DNA from: Cenococcum geophilum 1.58
Lineage: Eukaryota > Ascomycota > Dothideomycetes > Gloniales > Gloniaceae
Reading direction: 5' to 3'
Length of the DNA: 64,000 nt
Assembly: GCA_001692895.1 (NCBI GenBank)
Contig: KV748201.1
Coordinates: forward strand, 2,170,001-2,234,000
The notes beneath the pieces were generated by a model. It made no database searches. It had not been told where the DNA came from and worked only from the letters and a program-made list of their open reading frames with translations. Shown in pieces: positions 28,313 to 36,340 of the stretch (position 1 is its first letter; the number at the start of each line of letters is the position of its first letter). A program made the translations under genes and the position numbers.

Positions 28313-29287
28313 CTGGCAACTCTTCTTTTATGGTTGCCATCTATATACAAATACTGCTTAACTATCGTAATAAATATAAATCCTCCTTACTTACTATTGC
28401 CATTGTAATATAAGTCTCGCTATCCTAAAATTTGCCTCTTAGCACGTAGTGCTCTCTTGCTTAGGAGTTGTAGGTAGGTATCTTATTTAAAGGGCCGCTA
28501 AGGCGCTAGTAGTAAGCGAGCTAATAGCGATTTTCTATCCTAGGGATGGAAAATCCTAATTAGCTGGTTGAAGTTAGGGTCTGTAAAATATCGTAGGTAG
28601 TATACCCTAGTACCGTTATCTACCTTACTAAGTTCTATAAGAAGCTTTTAGCAATTCTTCTTTTGTAGATATAATGCTATAGGAAGGCAGTAAGGTATTG
28701 GTTTAGCTGCAGGTAGAAGTAGCAAAAGTCTATTTAGGTAGTAGTACGGTACTAGCGGCGGTAGTAATAGTGGTTAAGTATAGAGCTTGTCTATTAGTCG
28801 GTCGATTAATTATAGGCGTATAGGCATGATTATTCGGTCGGTAGATCGCAGGCGTATTAGCGCGATTAGTATCGTAATAATAGGCATAGCGGCGCTATTG
28901 GTTTGTTGATGGTATATAGCAGTGCGGTGCCAATATAGGGTCGGTTCCGTAAGCAGATTGGCACGGAATCTTATTATAGGGTTGGTTCGTAGGTATATTA
29001 GTTATAATAGTTATTAAGTTTATAACTGCTGTAAATACTAGCAGTTCTTTCTTTATGCTTATAGCGTTGCTAGTATAACTATACCGTTCCAACCGCTTCC
29101 CCCTTATATTACTCTCTTTTTACGGTACCCTCCACAAGAACTCCCTATTTAAATTACGCTGGTAGCCACCTTTATAGCTACTTTAGGAACCGCAGGAGTT
29201 TTAGAATCTTTATAGAGGAATAGGTAACTATTACTGCTAATTAAAGATACTATTTATAGATCTGGGTTGTTATAGAGGCTTTTATAA

Positions 29288-29760
29288 AAGCTTTTACGGA
29301 AGCTTTTACAGAGGTTACTGCGGAGGTTACTGCGGATATTGCTGCGGATATTACTGCGGATATTACTGCGGATATTACTGCAGAGATTCTTATAGAGGTT
29401 ACTACGGAAGTTACTACGGAAGTTGCTAGTGGGTTAGGATATCGTTTACAGATTTAGCTTGTTGTGCCGGTTGTCTAGGCGCGGTAGGGGTTAGGGGAGA
29501 CGTTTCGGCGCTTAAGTGGGACGGAGCTTACGCGGACGGAGCTTATGCGGACGGAGCTTATAGAGACGGAGCTTGTATAGACGGAGCTTAAGGCACGGGT
29601 TAAGATACGGCAGCTTAAGGAACTTGAGGTGTTTAATAGCCTAAGGTTATCTATGGTGGTTGCTGCGGAGGTTACTGCAGGGGTTCTTGCGAAGGTTGCT
29701 ACGGAGGTTCTTGCGAAGATTCTTGCGGAGATTCTTGCGGAGGTTCTTGCGGAGGTTAAA
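29288..29760 (-). repeat. Tandem repeats inside element D
   Basis: Three blocks of short repeats: a 12-bp unit near GATATTACTGCG (about 29330-29390), a 15-bp unit near ACGGAGCTTATGCGG (about 29521-29590, five copies), and a 12-bp unit near GAGGTTCTTGCG (about 29688-29757). All periods are multiples of three, which fits a low-complexity coding stretch or drift of one. Confidence 0.8.
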
Positions 29761-30597
29761 GCGTCTCTAGTAGTATATTACTTAGATTCCAGCGTAAGTT
29801 AAGCTTCTTCTAGTGCTCAATCTCTTGTGGAGTCCATTCGTGCTCTTCTTCTACGTTAATGACATGCTCCTAAATATTATCTCTAATAATGCCCCCATCT
29901 ATAGGGATAAATACTCTATTCTCCCGAAGGAAGTTACGGAAGTCTTATATAATAACCTTCTTCGCGAGAGCCTATGTTTCCTTTATCCATCTAATAAAGT
30001 CCTCCTTTATGTAATACCATAGCATAGTATCCTCGTATTCGCTATCTCTATAGTATACTATGCGGTATAATAGGAATCCGTTTAGGTTTTATTACTTAGC
30101 GTTTACAAGGTTAATTATAGCTTTATTCTATGTCTTTAGGTTAATATCTTCCTTATACTTCTTTAGGTAGGTTAACGCCATAGTAGGTATAAAATTGACA
30201 GGGTGTCGTACGTTAAAGGTAGGTAGGATTTTCGGTTTTATAGGATCTTATAGGTTTGCTATTAAGAGGTAGGCAATTCGAGATATTATTTAACGCGTTT
30301 TAGACGTTGTTTAACGCGTTTTAGACGTTAACTTAGGACTATAGGTTTAGTAACACTTCTAACCTAAAGTACTCGACTAAATCTTTATAAACGTAGTTGT
30401 TCTGCGTAATAAACGCAACTTAGTATCTCCTAGTACTTAGTAACACTTCTATTACTAGTTTTCCGCAAGTTTAAGGTAGCATAGTATCGCCGGAATCTAT
30501 TCCATATAAGCGCATATAGCACCCCTATATAAGACTATCTCTTCTATTTAAAAACCTAGCTGCTCTATAGTTAACTATATATTTAACCACTAATCAG

Positions 30598-30785
30598 TAT
30601 TAGTTATATAGGGTGACTCACCAATAATAACTACTTAAGTAGGGTTATAGTGATGTTAGTTAATAAAGCTTATTGGTTAGAATAAGGGAGGGCAAGGAAC
30701 CTAAGGCTCCTCGCCACGCTAGTGCCGCGGCGACACGTAATAGCAACTTGCCATCACGTGACGGCAACTTGCCTTATTCCCGACA
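30598..30785 (-). repeat. LTR of element D (right copy)
   Basis: 188 bp, TATTAG to CGACA, aligning with 28105-28312. The same hairpin is present at 30734-30760 with its left arm changed at RIP-type positions. Confidence 0.82.
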
Positions 30786-31640
30786 TAACCCTTTTTAGCT
30801 AATCTAGAATTGTCTAATAGTCCTAGCTCTTTTGCGCCTCTATATATAATAACTAAAGGAGAACCATCGCTTATACTAAGGATTTGAGATTACTATATAT
30901 GTAGTAGAACTGTGCTATACTGTCCCTAATAGCTTCTCCATCTATTTAAAGCTTTGCCTTAATTTTTGGCAACCAGACCTTAAACTTATATTACTTGCCG
31001 TCGAACTTTATAGAATTTAGGAGCCGTGGCTTCTTGTATAAGGTAGGAGTAGTAGTAATAGAGTAAAGTTAAAGTAGCTCTGCGCGTAGTTGCTAGTTCT
31101 TAACCCGTAGCTAATTAATATCGTTTTATAGACGGTCGAATATTGGTTAAAGGTTGGCCTGTATAGCGCTAAGGACCTACTATAGTTAAGGGTCTATAAT
31201 GAAGGAAAATAGAAAAATAAAATTGATAAAAGGTTAGAGAAGGATAGTTCCGATAAGGGGCCTATAAGGTAAGCTATAGGGTGTCAAATTAGAGAATTAA
31301 TAAACTAATAAACCAATAAGTCTATAAGGGGTGCCTATACAACTATAGGACTTTAATAATGCTTTAAGCAATAATTTGATAATAATAAATAATAACAATA
31401 ATTTAATAAACTATAAGCCTAAGCCTTTATACGGAAAGGGGAGTTTAATATAATATAACGAACTCGGTTATTAAGGCACTAAACAGCAACGAAGGCGTAT
31501 AGGCCTATACGATTATATTAGTCCTATACGAGAATATCAAACTAAGGAGAGGAAGAAGGTCGTAAAACGGACACGTCTATATATACGCGTCAAGGCGTAA
31601 GCGAACCCCTGACTAGGTGACGCGTATTAGCGCCGTAATA
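30786..31640 (-). mobile_element. Gypsy family C fossil: 5' LTR and gag piece 1
   Basis: The minus-strand 5' end of the oldest element in the left stack. The LTR appears to run from 31640 (TATTACGG on the minus strand, the RIP form of TGTTACGG shared with A and B) to about 31286, followed by a TGACACC motif that could belong to the primer-binding site. A gag frame starts near 31198 and reads as a typical fungal Gypsy gag (an N-terminal helix rich in leucine, then a KFDGK...KFKVWL core). It is cut by element D at 30785. The LTR's inner edge is uncertain by a few bases because no 3' LTR is in the window. It is broken, with many breaks across its pieces. Confidence 0.72.
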
Positions 31641-31780
31641 CTTAAAGATATATTAAATAAAACATTCGGCTACTAAGATAGCATTAATTAAGTCTATAGG
31701 AATTATATATTGTATTTTTATAAGGCGGCTAACTACTACTATAGTATTTATAAATATATTACTATTAGGCAAGTCTACTA
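31641..31780. other. Unassigned AT-rich gap
   Basis: 140 bp of AT-rich DNA between family C and the TIR element. No gene, repeat or RNA signal is seen. The last two bases, TA, act as the target duplication of the next element. Confidence 0.6.
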
Positions 31781-32048
31781 CATCAGGAATTTTTTTTTTG
31801 GGCACGTTGTTGCAAACGAAAATCGGGGTCTGCAAAACCTGCGTAAGTCGCAATTTTGGCAATTTGCGGCAATTTGCAGCAATTTGCTACAAACACATAG
31901 GCTACCTATGCACGCGCCTGCCCTATCTATGTGTTCGTAGCAAATTGCTGCAAATTGCCGCAAATGCTAAAATTGCGACTTACGCCTGCAGGTTTTGCAG
32001 ACCCCGATTTTCACTTGCAACAACGTGCCCAAAAAAAAATTCCTGATG
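31781..32048. repeat. Long palindrome at the left end of the TIR element
   Basis: Arms 31781-31900 and 31927-32048 are almost perfect inverted copies around a 26-base spacer. Both outer ends carry the CATCAGGAA...GGGCACGTTG terminus. Repeated GCAATTTGC motifs in the arms resemble subterminal transposase-binding repeats. Confidence 0.9.
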
Positions 32049-33184
32049 CCAGAGGCTCTGCACGAGGCTCTACACAAAGCTCTGCACGAGGCTTTACACA
32101 AAGCTCTGCACGAAGCTCTACACGAAGCTCTAATACAAAGCTCTGCGCGAAGCTCTACACGAAGCTTTGCACGAGGCTCTACACGAGGCTCTACACAAAG
32201 CTCTGCGTACAGAGGCTCTGCACGAGGCTCTACACGAAGTTCTGCACGAATTCGTGCACGAAGCTCTGCACGAAGCTCTGCACGAAGCTCTACACGAAGC
32301 TCTACACGAAGCTCTACACGAAGCTCTACACGAAGCTCTACACGAAGCTCTACACGAAGCTCTACACGAAGCTTTGCACGAGGGCTCACACGAGGCTCTG
32401 TACGAAGCTCTACACGAAGCTCTACACGAAGCTCTACACGAAGCTTTGCACGATGCTCTACACGAAGCTCTGCGTACAGAGGCTCTACACGAAGCTCTAC
32501 ACGAAGCTCTGCACGAAGCTCTGCACGAAGCTTTACACGAAGCTTTGCACGAGGCTCTACACAAGCTCTACAACACAAAGCTCTGCGTACAGAGGCTCTG
32601 CACGAGGCTCTACACGAAGCTCTGTACGAAGCTCTGTACGAAGCTCTGTACGAAGCTCTGTACGAAGCTCTACACAAAGCTCTACACGAAGCTCTACACG
32701 AAGCTTTGCACGATGCTCTACACGAAGCTCTGCGTATAGAGGCTCTACACGAAGCTCTACACGAAGCTCTGCACGAAGTTTTACACGAAGCTTTGCACGA
32801 AGGCTCTACACGAGGCTCTACACAAAGCTCTGCGTACAGAGGCTCTGCACGAGGCTCTACACGGGGCTCTGTACGAAGCTCTGCACGAAGCTCTAACACA
32901 AAGCTCTACATGAAGCTCTACACGAAGCCTACACGAAGCTTTGCACGAGGCTCTACACGAGGCTCTACATAAAGCTCTGCATATAGAGGCTCTGCACGAG
33001 GCTCTGCACGAAGCTCTACACGAAGCTCTTACACAAGGCTCTGCACGAGCTTTACACGAAGCTCTGCATAAAAGCTCTATATGAAGCTCTACACGAAGCT
33101 CTACATAAAGCTCTACGAAGCTCCTACACGAGGCTCTGCGCGAAGCTCTGCATATGGAGGCTCTACACGAAGTCTACATAAACC
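32049..33184. repeat. 12-bp tandem array (CACGAAGCTCTA type)
   Basis: About 1.1 kb of a 12-bp unit, CACGAAGCTCTA, with variants at fixed places: CTGCAC, CTACAC or CTGTAC, and CGAAG, CGAGG or CAAAG. A marker segment GCGTACAGAGGCTC recurs (near 32206, 32471, 32584, 32723, 32831), giving irregular higher-order units of about 105-265 bp. Toward the right the array becomes irregular. Because 12 is a multiple of three and the unit has almost no stops, five of six frames stay open for hundreds of codons; I do not regard these as genes. Confidence 0.95.
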
Positions 33185-33342
33185 TTTGGTGTGTGCGCGC
33201 GAACACTACTATCGGGTCCCCGCTATATTCCCGATAGCCTCTACACGTGCCTCTGCCAGTATACCCCCTATATACACCTAGGTAGCCACCTATTTTTTAC
33301 CCTTCCTTACATCCTCCCTACCTAGGAAGACACCAGAACGAC
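33185..33342. other. Spacer between arrays, with two hairpins
   Basis: Non-repetitive DNA holding CTATCGGG...CCCGATAG (33209-33237, 13-base loop) and CCTAGGTAG...CTACCTAGG (33277-33326). Nothing coding is recognised. Confidence 0.7.
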
Positions 33343-33894
33343 AGCCAGCAGACGACCGTCGCCGGAGCCAGACGACCGTCGCCGGAGCCAGACGACCGTC
33401 GCCGGAGCCAGACGACGTCCGCCAGAGCTAGACGACCGTCAGAGCCAGACGACCGTCGTCAGAGCTAGACGACCGTCGTCAGAGCTAGACGACCCGTCGC
33501 CGGAGCCAGATGACCGTCGCCAGAGCTAGACGACCGTCAGAGCCAGACGACCGTCGTCAGAGCTAGACAACCGTCGTCAGAGCTAGACGACCGTCGCCGG
33601 AGCCAGATGACCGTCGCCAGAGCTGGACGACCGTCGTCAGAGCTGGACGACCGTCGTCAGAGCTGGACGACCGTCGCCGGAGCCAGATGACCGTCGCCAG
33701 AGCTAGACGACCGTCAGAGCCAGACGACCGTCGTCAGAGCTAGACAACCGTCGTCAGAGCTAGACGACGTCACCGGAGCCAGATGACCGTCGCCAGAGCT
33801 GGACGACCGTCGCCGGAGCCAGATGACTGTCGCCAGAGCTAGACGACCGTCGTCATCGGCCACACGACCGTCGCCAGAGCCACACGACAACCGT
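33343..33894. repeat. 20-bp GC-rich tandem array (GACGACCGTCGCCGGAGCCA)
   Basis: About 27 units of 20 bp, with several shortened 17-bp units. Units fall into subtypes (GCCGGAGCCA, GCCAGAGCTA, GTCAGAGCTG) that recur in blocks, which suggests amplification of multi-unit segments. The period is not a multiple of three except in the short units' context, so coding is unlikely. It ends in degenerate CACACGACCG units. Confidence 0.94.
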
Positions 33895-33950
33895 TCAAAC
33901 GACCAGCAGCGAACACGATAAACGATTCAATCGATCGATCGAATCAAGGT

Positions 33951-34131
33951 GACATAGACAGGTAGGCACAGACAGGTAGGCACAGATAGGTAGGTATAGA
34001 CAGACAGACAAACAGGTAGGTACGTAGGCAAGCAGGCAGGCAGGTAGGCAGGTAGGCAGGCAGGCAGGCAGGCAGGTAGGCAGGCAGGCAGGCAGGTAGG
34101 CAGGCAGGCAGGCAGGCAGGTAGGTAGGCAG
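33951..34131. repeat. GGCA/GGTA microsatellite
   Basis: About 180 bp of 4-bp units, AGGC and AGGT, preceded by a looser GACAGGTAGGCACA repeat. GGTA units look like CpA-to-TpA forms of GGCA. Just before it, 33924-33945 is a near palindrome around ATCGATCGAT. Confidence 0.93.
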
Positions 34132-34281
34132 ATGATTTAGAGCCTCCGCGAGAGGCTTCCCCCTTAACGCCTAAAGTAGATAGCTCTACATTTTATATAG
34201 TTATAATATAAATATATTTAAAAGTATACTACAGAAATCTATGGAAATATGTGATAATTTGGTTATTATGTAATATAATTA

Positions 34282-34405
34282 TAATTTATATAGTTACAAT
34301 TTATATAGTTACAATTTGTACAGTTTTTACAATTCGTACAATTCGTACAGTTTTTACAATTCGTACAATTCGTACAGTTTTTACAATTTGTATAATTCGT
34401 ACAGT
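34282..34405. repeat. 27-bp AT-rich tandem array
   Basis: Three copies of a 27-bp unit starting CAGTTTTTACAATTCG, preceded by two or three shorter TATAGTTACAATT units. The open frame through it only reflects the period of nine codons. Confidence 0.9.
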
Positions 34406-34429
34406 TTGCGCACTATTTATTTATAGGGT

Positions 34430-34628
34430 AGCGTTTTGCCGCAATTTGCTATTAGATGCTGTAAATTTGTTGCAAAACGCGCAAATTGCTATTAGGGTGC
34501 TGCAAACTTGTTACAAAACGTGCGTTTTGCGCAAATTGCTATCGACCATATCCACCTGCCGCAACCGTACGGTTTGCGGCAATTTGCCGCAAACCGCAAC
34601 AACGAGCCCCAAAAAAAATTTCCTGATG
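34430..34628. repeat. Right subterminal zone and TIR of the TIR element
   Basis: Repeated GCAATTTGC, GCAAATTG and GTTTTGC motifs, then an inverted GCGGTTTGCGGCAATTTGC zone, then the terminal AACAACGAGCCCC, A-tract and TTTCCTGATG, followed by TA. It mirrors the left terminus at 31781. Confidence 0.75.
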
Positions 34629-34995
34629 TATATAGTTAATTAAGATATTATGCCATCTTTATATTGGAATTGGTAATAGTTAAAATACCTCTTATTTCTT
34701 TATATAAGAGGTCTTTCCTTAAACATACGTTCTATATACTCGGATATATTTTTGCATATAGTTATATCTTATACGTCTTTATACGGCTAGGGTGTCCTAC
34801 TATAGGAGAATTGTATATAAAATTAAGTATCTAAAATTGTAAGGGTTTAGAATTCGGGACTACTATTTTCTATTAATAGTATAACCAGTTACTACGGATT
34901 TCGCATTTAGCAGGTATAATATCCTTATATTACCGTTTTCCTATTTAAATCACTTTTATTATACTTACTATCTAAAGGTTATTTTTATATTTATA
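34629..34995. other. Unassigned AT-rich DNA
   Basis: No gene or repeat is recognised. A 9-bp-arm hairpin, ACCTCTTAT...ATAAGAGGT, lies at 34687-34712. The last five bases, TTATA, are the target duplication of the solo LTR that follows. Confidence 0.6.
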
Positions 34996-35124
34996 TGTAA
35001 GGTAATAGGCTCTGCACCACCTAGCCACGGCATAAACCCTAAAAGGTAAGCGAGTGACTGGTAAGATGCTAGGTATGGCTGTGCGGAACAACATATATAG
35101 GCGAGGTGACTTCGTTACCTAATA
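34996..35124 (-). repeat. Solo LTR, 129 bp
   Basis: It begins TGTAAGGTAA and ends TTACCTAATA, inverted termini with one RIP-type change, and is flanked by TTATA on both sides (34991-34995, 35125-35129). Read on the minus strand a TATATA motif lies near the start. The interior keeps normal CpA and TpG. Its family is not otherwise seen in the window; the length suits a small Copia LTR. Confidence 0.82.
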
Positions 35125-35332
35125 TTATACTCTATTGGTTTATTAATTTCTATATCCTACTTATTAATTTCTAATTTATTTCTATTAAGCTCCGTATTTA
35201 GAAATATAGGGTGTAGTTTCTTAAAGTGTTTAGGGAGCCCAATTGATAGAATAATAGGGTATATTATATAGACAGACGAATCCTTAAGGGAAAGGAGGAG
35301 TCTAAGGTGCGAGGTAAGGAAGGGGTTCCCTT
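35125..35332. other. Unassigned AT-rich DNA
   Basis: No coding or repeat signal apart from the TTATA duplication at its start. Purine-rich around 35280-35325. Confidence 0.55.
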
Positions 35333-35500
35333 AGGCACGTATAGCGTACGTGCCTTATAGGCGATCGCAATTATCGCGTTGTTCGATAGAATATTAGTAA
35401 TATTAGCAATACCGATACTTTATCGGTTCGTATTGGATAAGATTTTATTAGTGCTAGCACTGCGGTAACGGTCGGGTCCCCGACGTATAGGCCTGTTACC
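35333..35500. other. Cluster of six hairpin-forming palindromes
   Basis: In 168 bp there are AGGCACGTA/TACGTGCCT (35333-35355), GCGAT/ATCGC (35361-35377), AATATT/AATATT (about 35390-35404), ACCGATA/TATCGGT (35411-35427), the perfect AGTGCTAGCACT (35450-35461), and GTCGGG/CCCGAC (35471-35484) nested in GGTAAC/GTTACC (35464-35500). Function is unknown. Confidence 0.75.
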
Positions 35501-36153
35501 TAATAGTAGTTGTTATGGACCGACCAAGTAGTTATAAATAAGCTTAATTGCTAGCTATTAACCGTACTAAGTATATTGACGCGTAATGGTTTAAGACATT
35601 TGATAAAGAAACAGAATAGGTTTAGGTAGACGTGGTTAAGATATAGGGGCTGTTATAGTACGTGCGTAGGAATGTAATAGTAGTGCTTCTATAACCTTTT
35701 ATAATACTTATTAATATCTAATATTATTTTTAAAGTCTTATTTTACTTAAGTATATTAAAAGTATGCTAATTCTCGCTTAACTTAGGCTATAAATAAAAA
35801 AGCCTAGCCTGTCTAAAAAATATCTAAAGTTGCTTTGCTTGGCAATATCGGGGGATATAAAACCTTTTAGCGTGGTAAGGTCAACTAATCCTCCGTCATT
35901 TTGTAGTAAGCCCTCCCTATTAGGTAGGTGGGATGGGATAATCCCGGCTGTGCAGGAATCCGGCGGATCAAACCTGTCAGATCGCCCTCCGACTTCAAAC
36001 TCTTAAAACGTCTTCTCTTTAGACTCTCTTTAAAGCTAAGGAATGGGCTGTTTGCCCCACCTTCTAAGACGTAAATAGAACTTCTTTAATCCTTAGTAGC
36101 TAACTTGCTTTACGTAATTACCTAAGAAAGTTACTAATTAGCTAGACTAATAT
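35501..36153. other. Unassigned DNA before the Copia element
   Basis: The left part is AT-rich. From about 35820 to 36060 the base composition is near normal with many CpA and TpG, unlike the RIPped elements on either side. A short minus-strand frame lies in it (see 35778-36002). The last five bases, AATAT, pair with GATAC after the Copia 3' LTR. Confidence 0.55.
35778..36002 (-). pseudogene. Unrecognised 74-codon open frame, possible gene remnant
   Basis: A minus-strand frame of 74 codons with mixed, protein-like composition (it includes RSDRFDPPDSCTAG and SPDIAKQSNFRYFLDR). It has no start codon at its head and an in-frame stop at 36003-36005. Upstream the same frame stays protein-like for about 30 codons with one further pair of TAG/TAA codons that could have been Gln codons before RIP. 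I do not recognise a family. It may be the 3' end of a decayed host gene or of an unlisted element, or chance. Confidence 0.3.
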
Positions 36154-36327
36154 TGTTAGATAATCTATATTCTATATAGCGTAGGACGTACACAAGTTAC
36201 GTATACGGGGCACGTATATTGTAAATATCTTTATCTAAGCCTAGGGGCCCCAGGTTAAGATATAAACAAGATTATTAATTAATTAACCTATTTTATTAAT
36301 AAATAGCTCTATATAAACTATCTAATA
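36154..36327 (+). repeat. 5' LTR of the Copia element (RIPped)
   Basis: 174 bp, TGTTAGATA to TATCTAATA. It aligns without gaps to the 3' LTR. By eye there are 28 differences, all transitions, and in every one this copy has the T or A. Confidence 0.95.
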
Positions 36328-36340
36328 GTTATAAGCCCGG
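36328..36340 (+). other. Likely primer-binding site of the Copia element
   Basis: GTTATAAGCCCGG directly after the 5' LTR matches, with one RIP-type change, GTTATGAGCCCGG, complementary to the anticodon arm of initiator tRNA-Met. Copia elements are known to prime from an internal cut in that tRNA. The assignment is an inference. Confidence 0.5.

Larger units (their letters stand above)
28105..30785 (-). mobile_element. LTR element D, short, probably non-autonomous
   Basis: A 2681-bp element with direct repeats at its ends (208 and 188 bp), flanked by TAATC and TAACC, a target duplication differing by one transition. Minus-strand orientation is inferred from a gag-like frame and from a purine tract just before the 28312 LTR edge. 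The gag-like region spans roughly 30250-29770 on the minus strand and is followed by low-complexity tandem repeats. I could find no protease, reverse transcriptase or integrase, and the internal 2.3 kb is too short for them, so it would depend on another element. It is broken, with several breaks. It sits inside the gag of family C. Confidence 0.75.
31781..34628. mobile_element. TA-flanked TIR element packed with tandem arrays
   Basis: The 2848-bp segment begins CATCAGGAAT...TTTGGGCACGTTGTTGC and ends with the inverse of CATCAGGAAA...TTTGGGGCTCGTTGTTGC. The TIRs are about 33 bp with four or five mismatches, and TA stands on both sides (31779-31780, 34629-34630). TA targets fit the Tc1/mariner-pogo group, but no transposase is visible, so the class is an inference. 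The interior holds a long palindrome (31781-32048), a 12-bp array, a 20-bp array, a GGCA/GGTA array, a 27-bp AT-rich array, and a right subterminal zone full of GCAAATTG/GCGGCAATTTGC motifs like those in the palindrome. An alternative is a small MITE at 31781-32048 next to unrelated satellites; against this, only the outer ends carry TA on both sides. Confidence 0.6.

Noticed and set aside
31931-32972. Several overlapping frames of 140-325 codons on both strands
   Set aside because: They come from a 12-bp repeat with few stops; opposite-strand and alternative frames are equally open, and the peptides are simple repeats.
32049-33894. CRISPR-like regular repeats
   Set aside because: The units are directly tandem with no unique spacers, in a eukaryotic context.
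34236-34252. Shared AATCTATGGAAAT with the solo LTR at 7596
   Set aside because: Only 13 bases match and the flanks do not, so it is probably chance.
34251-34643. A 130-codon plus-strand frame
   Set aside because: It follows a 27-bp AT-rich repeat and runs through the transposon's subterminal repeats and TIR; nothing protein-like apart from the repeat.
35870-35980. A SINE or tRNA-like unit (GGATCAAACCT resembles a B box)
   Set aside because: No convincing A box at the right distance, no cloverleaf, no tail or target duplication.
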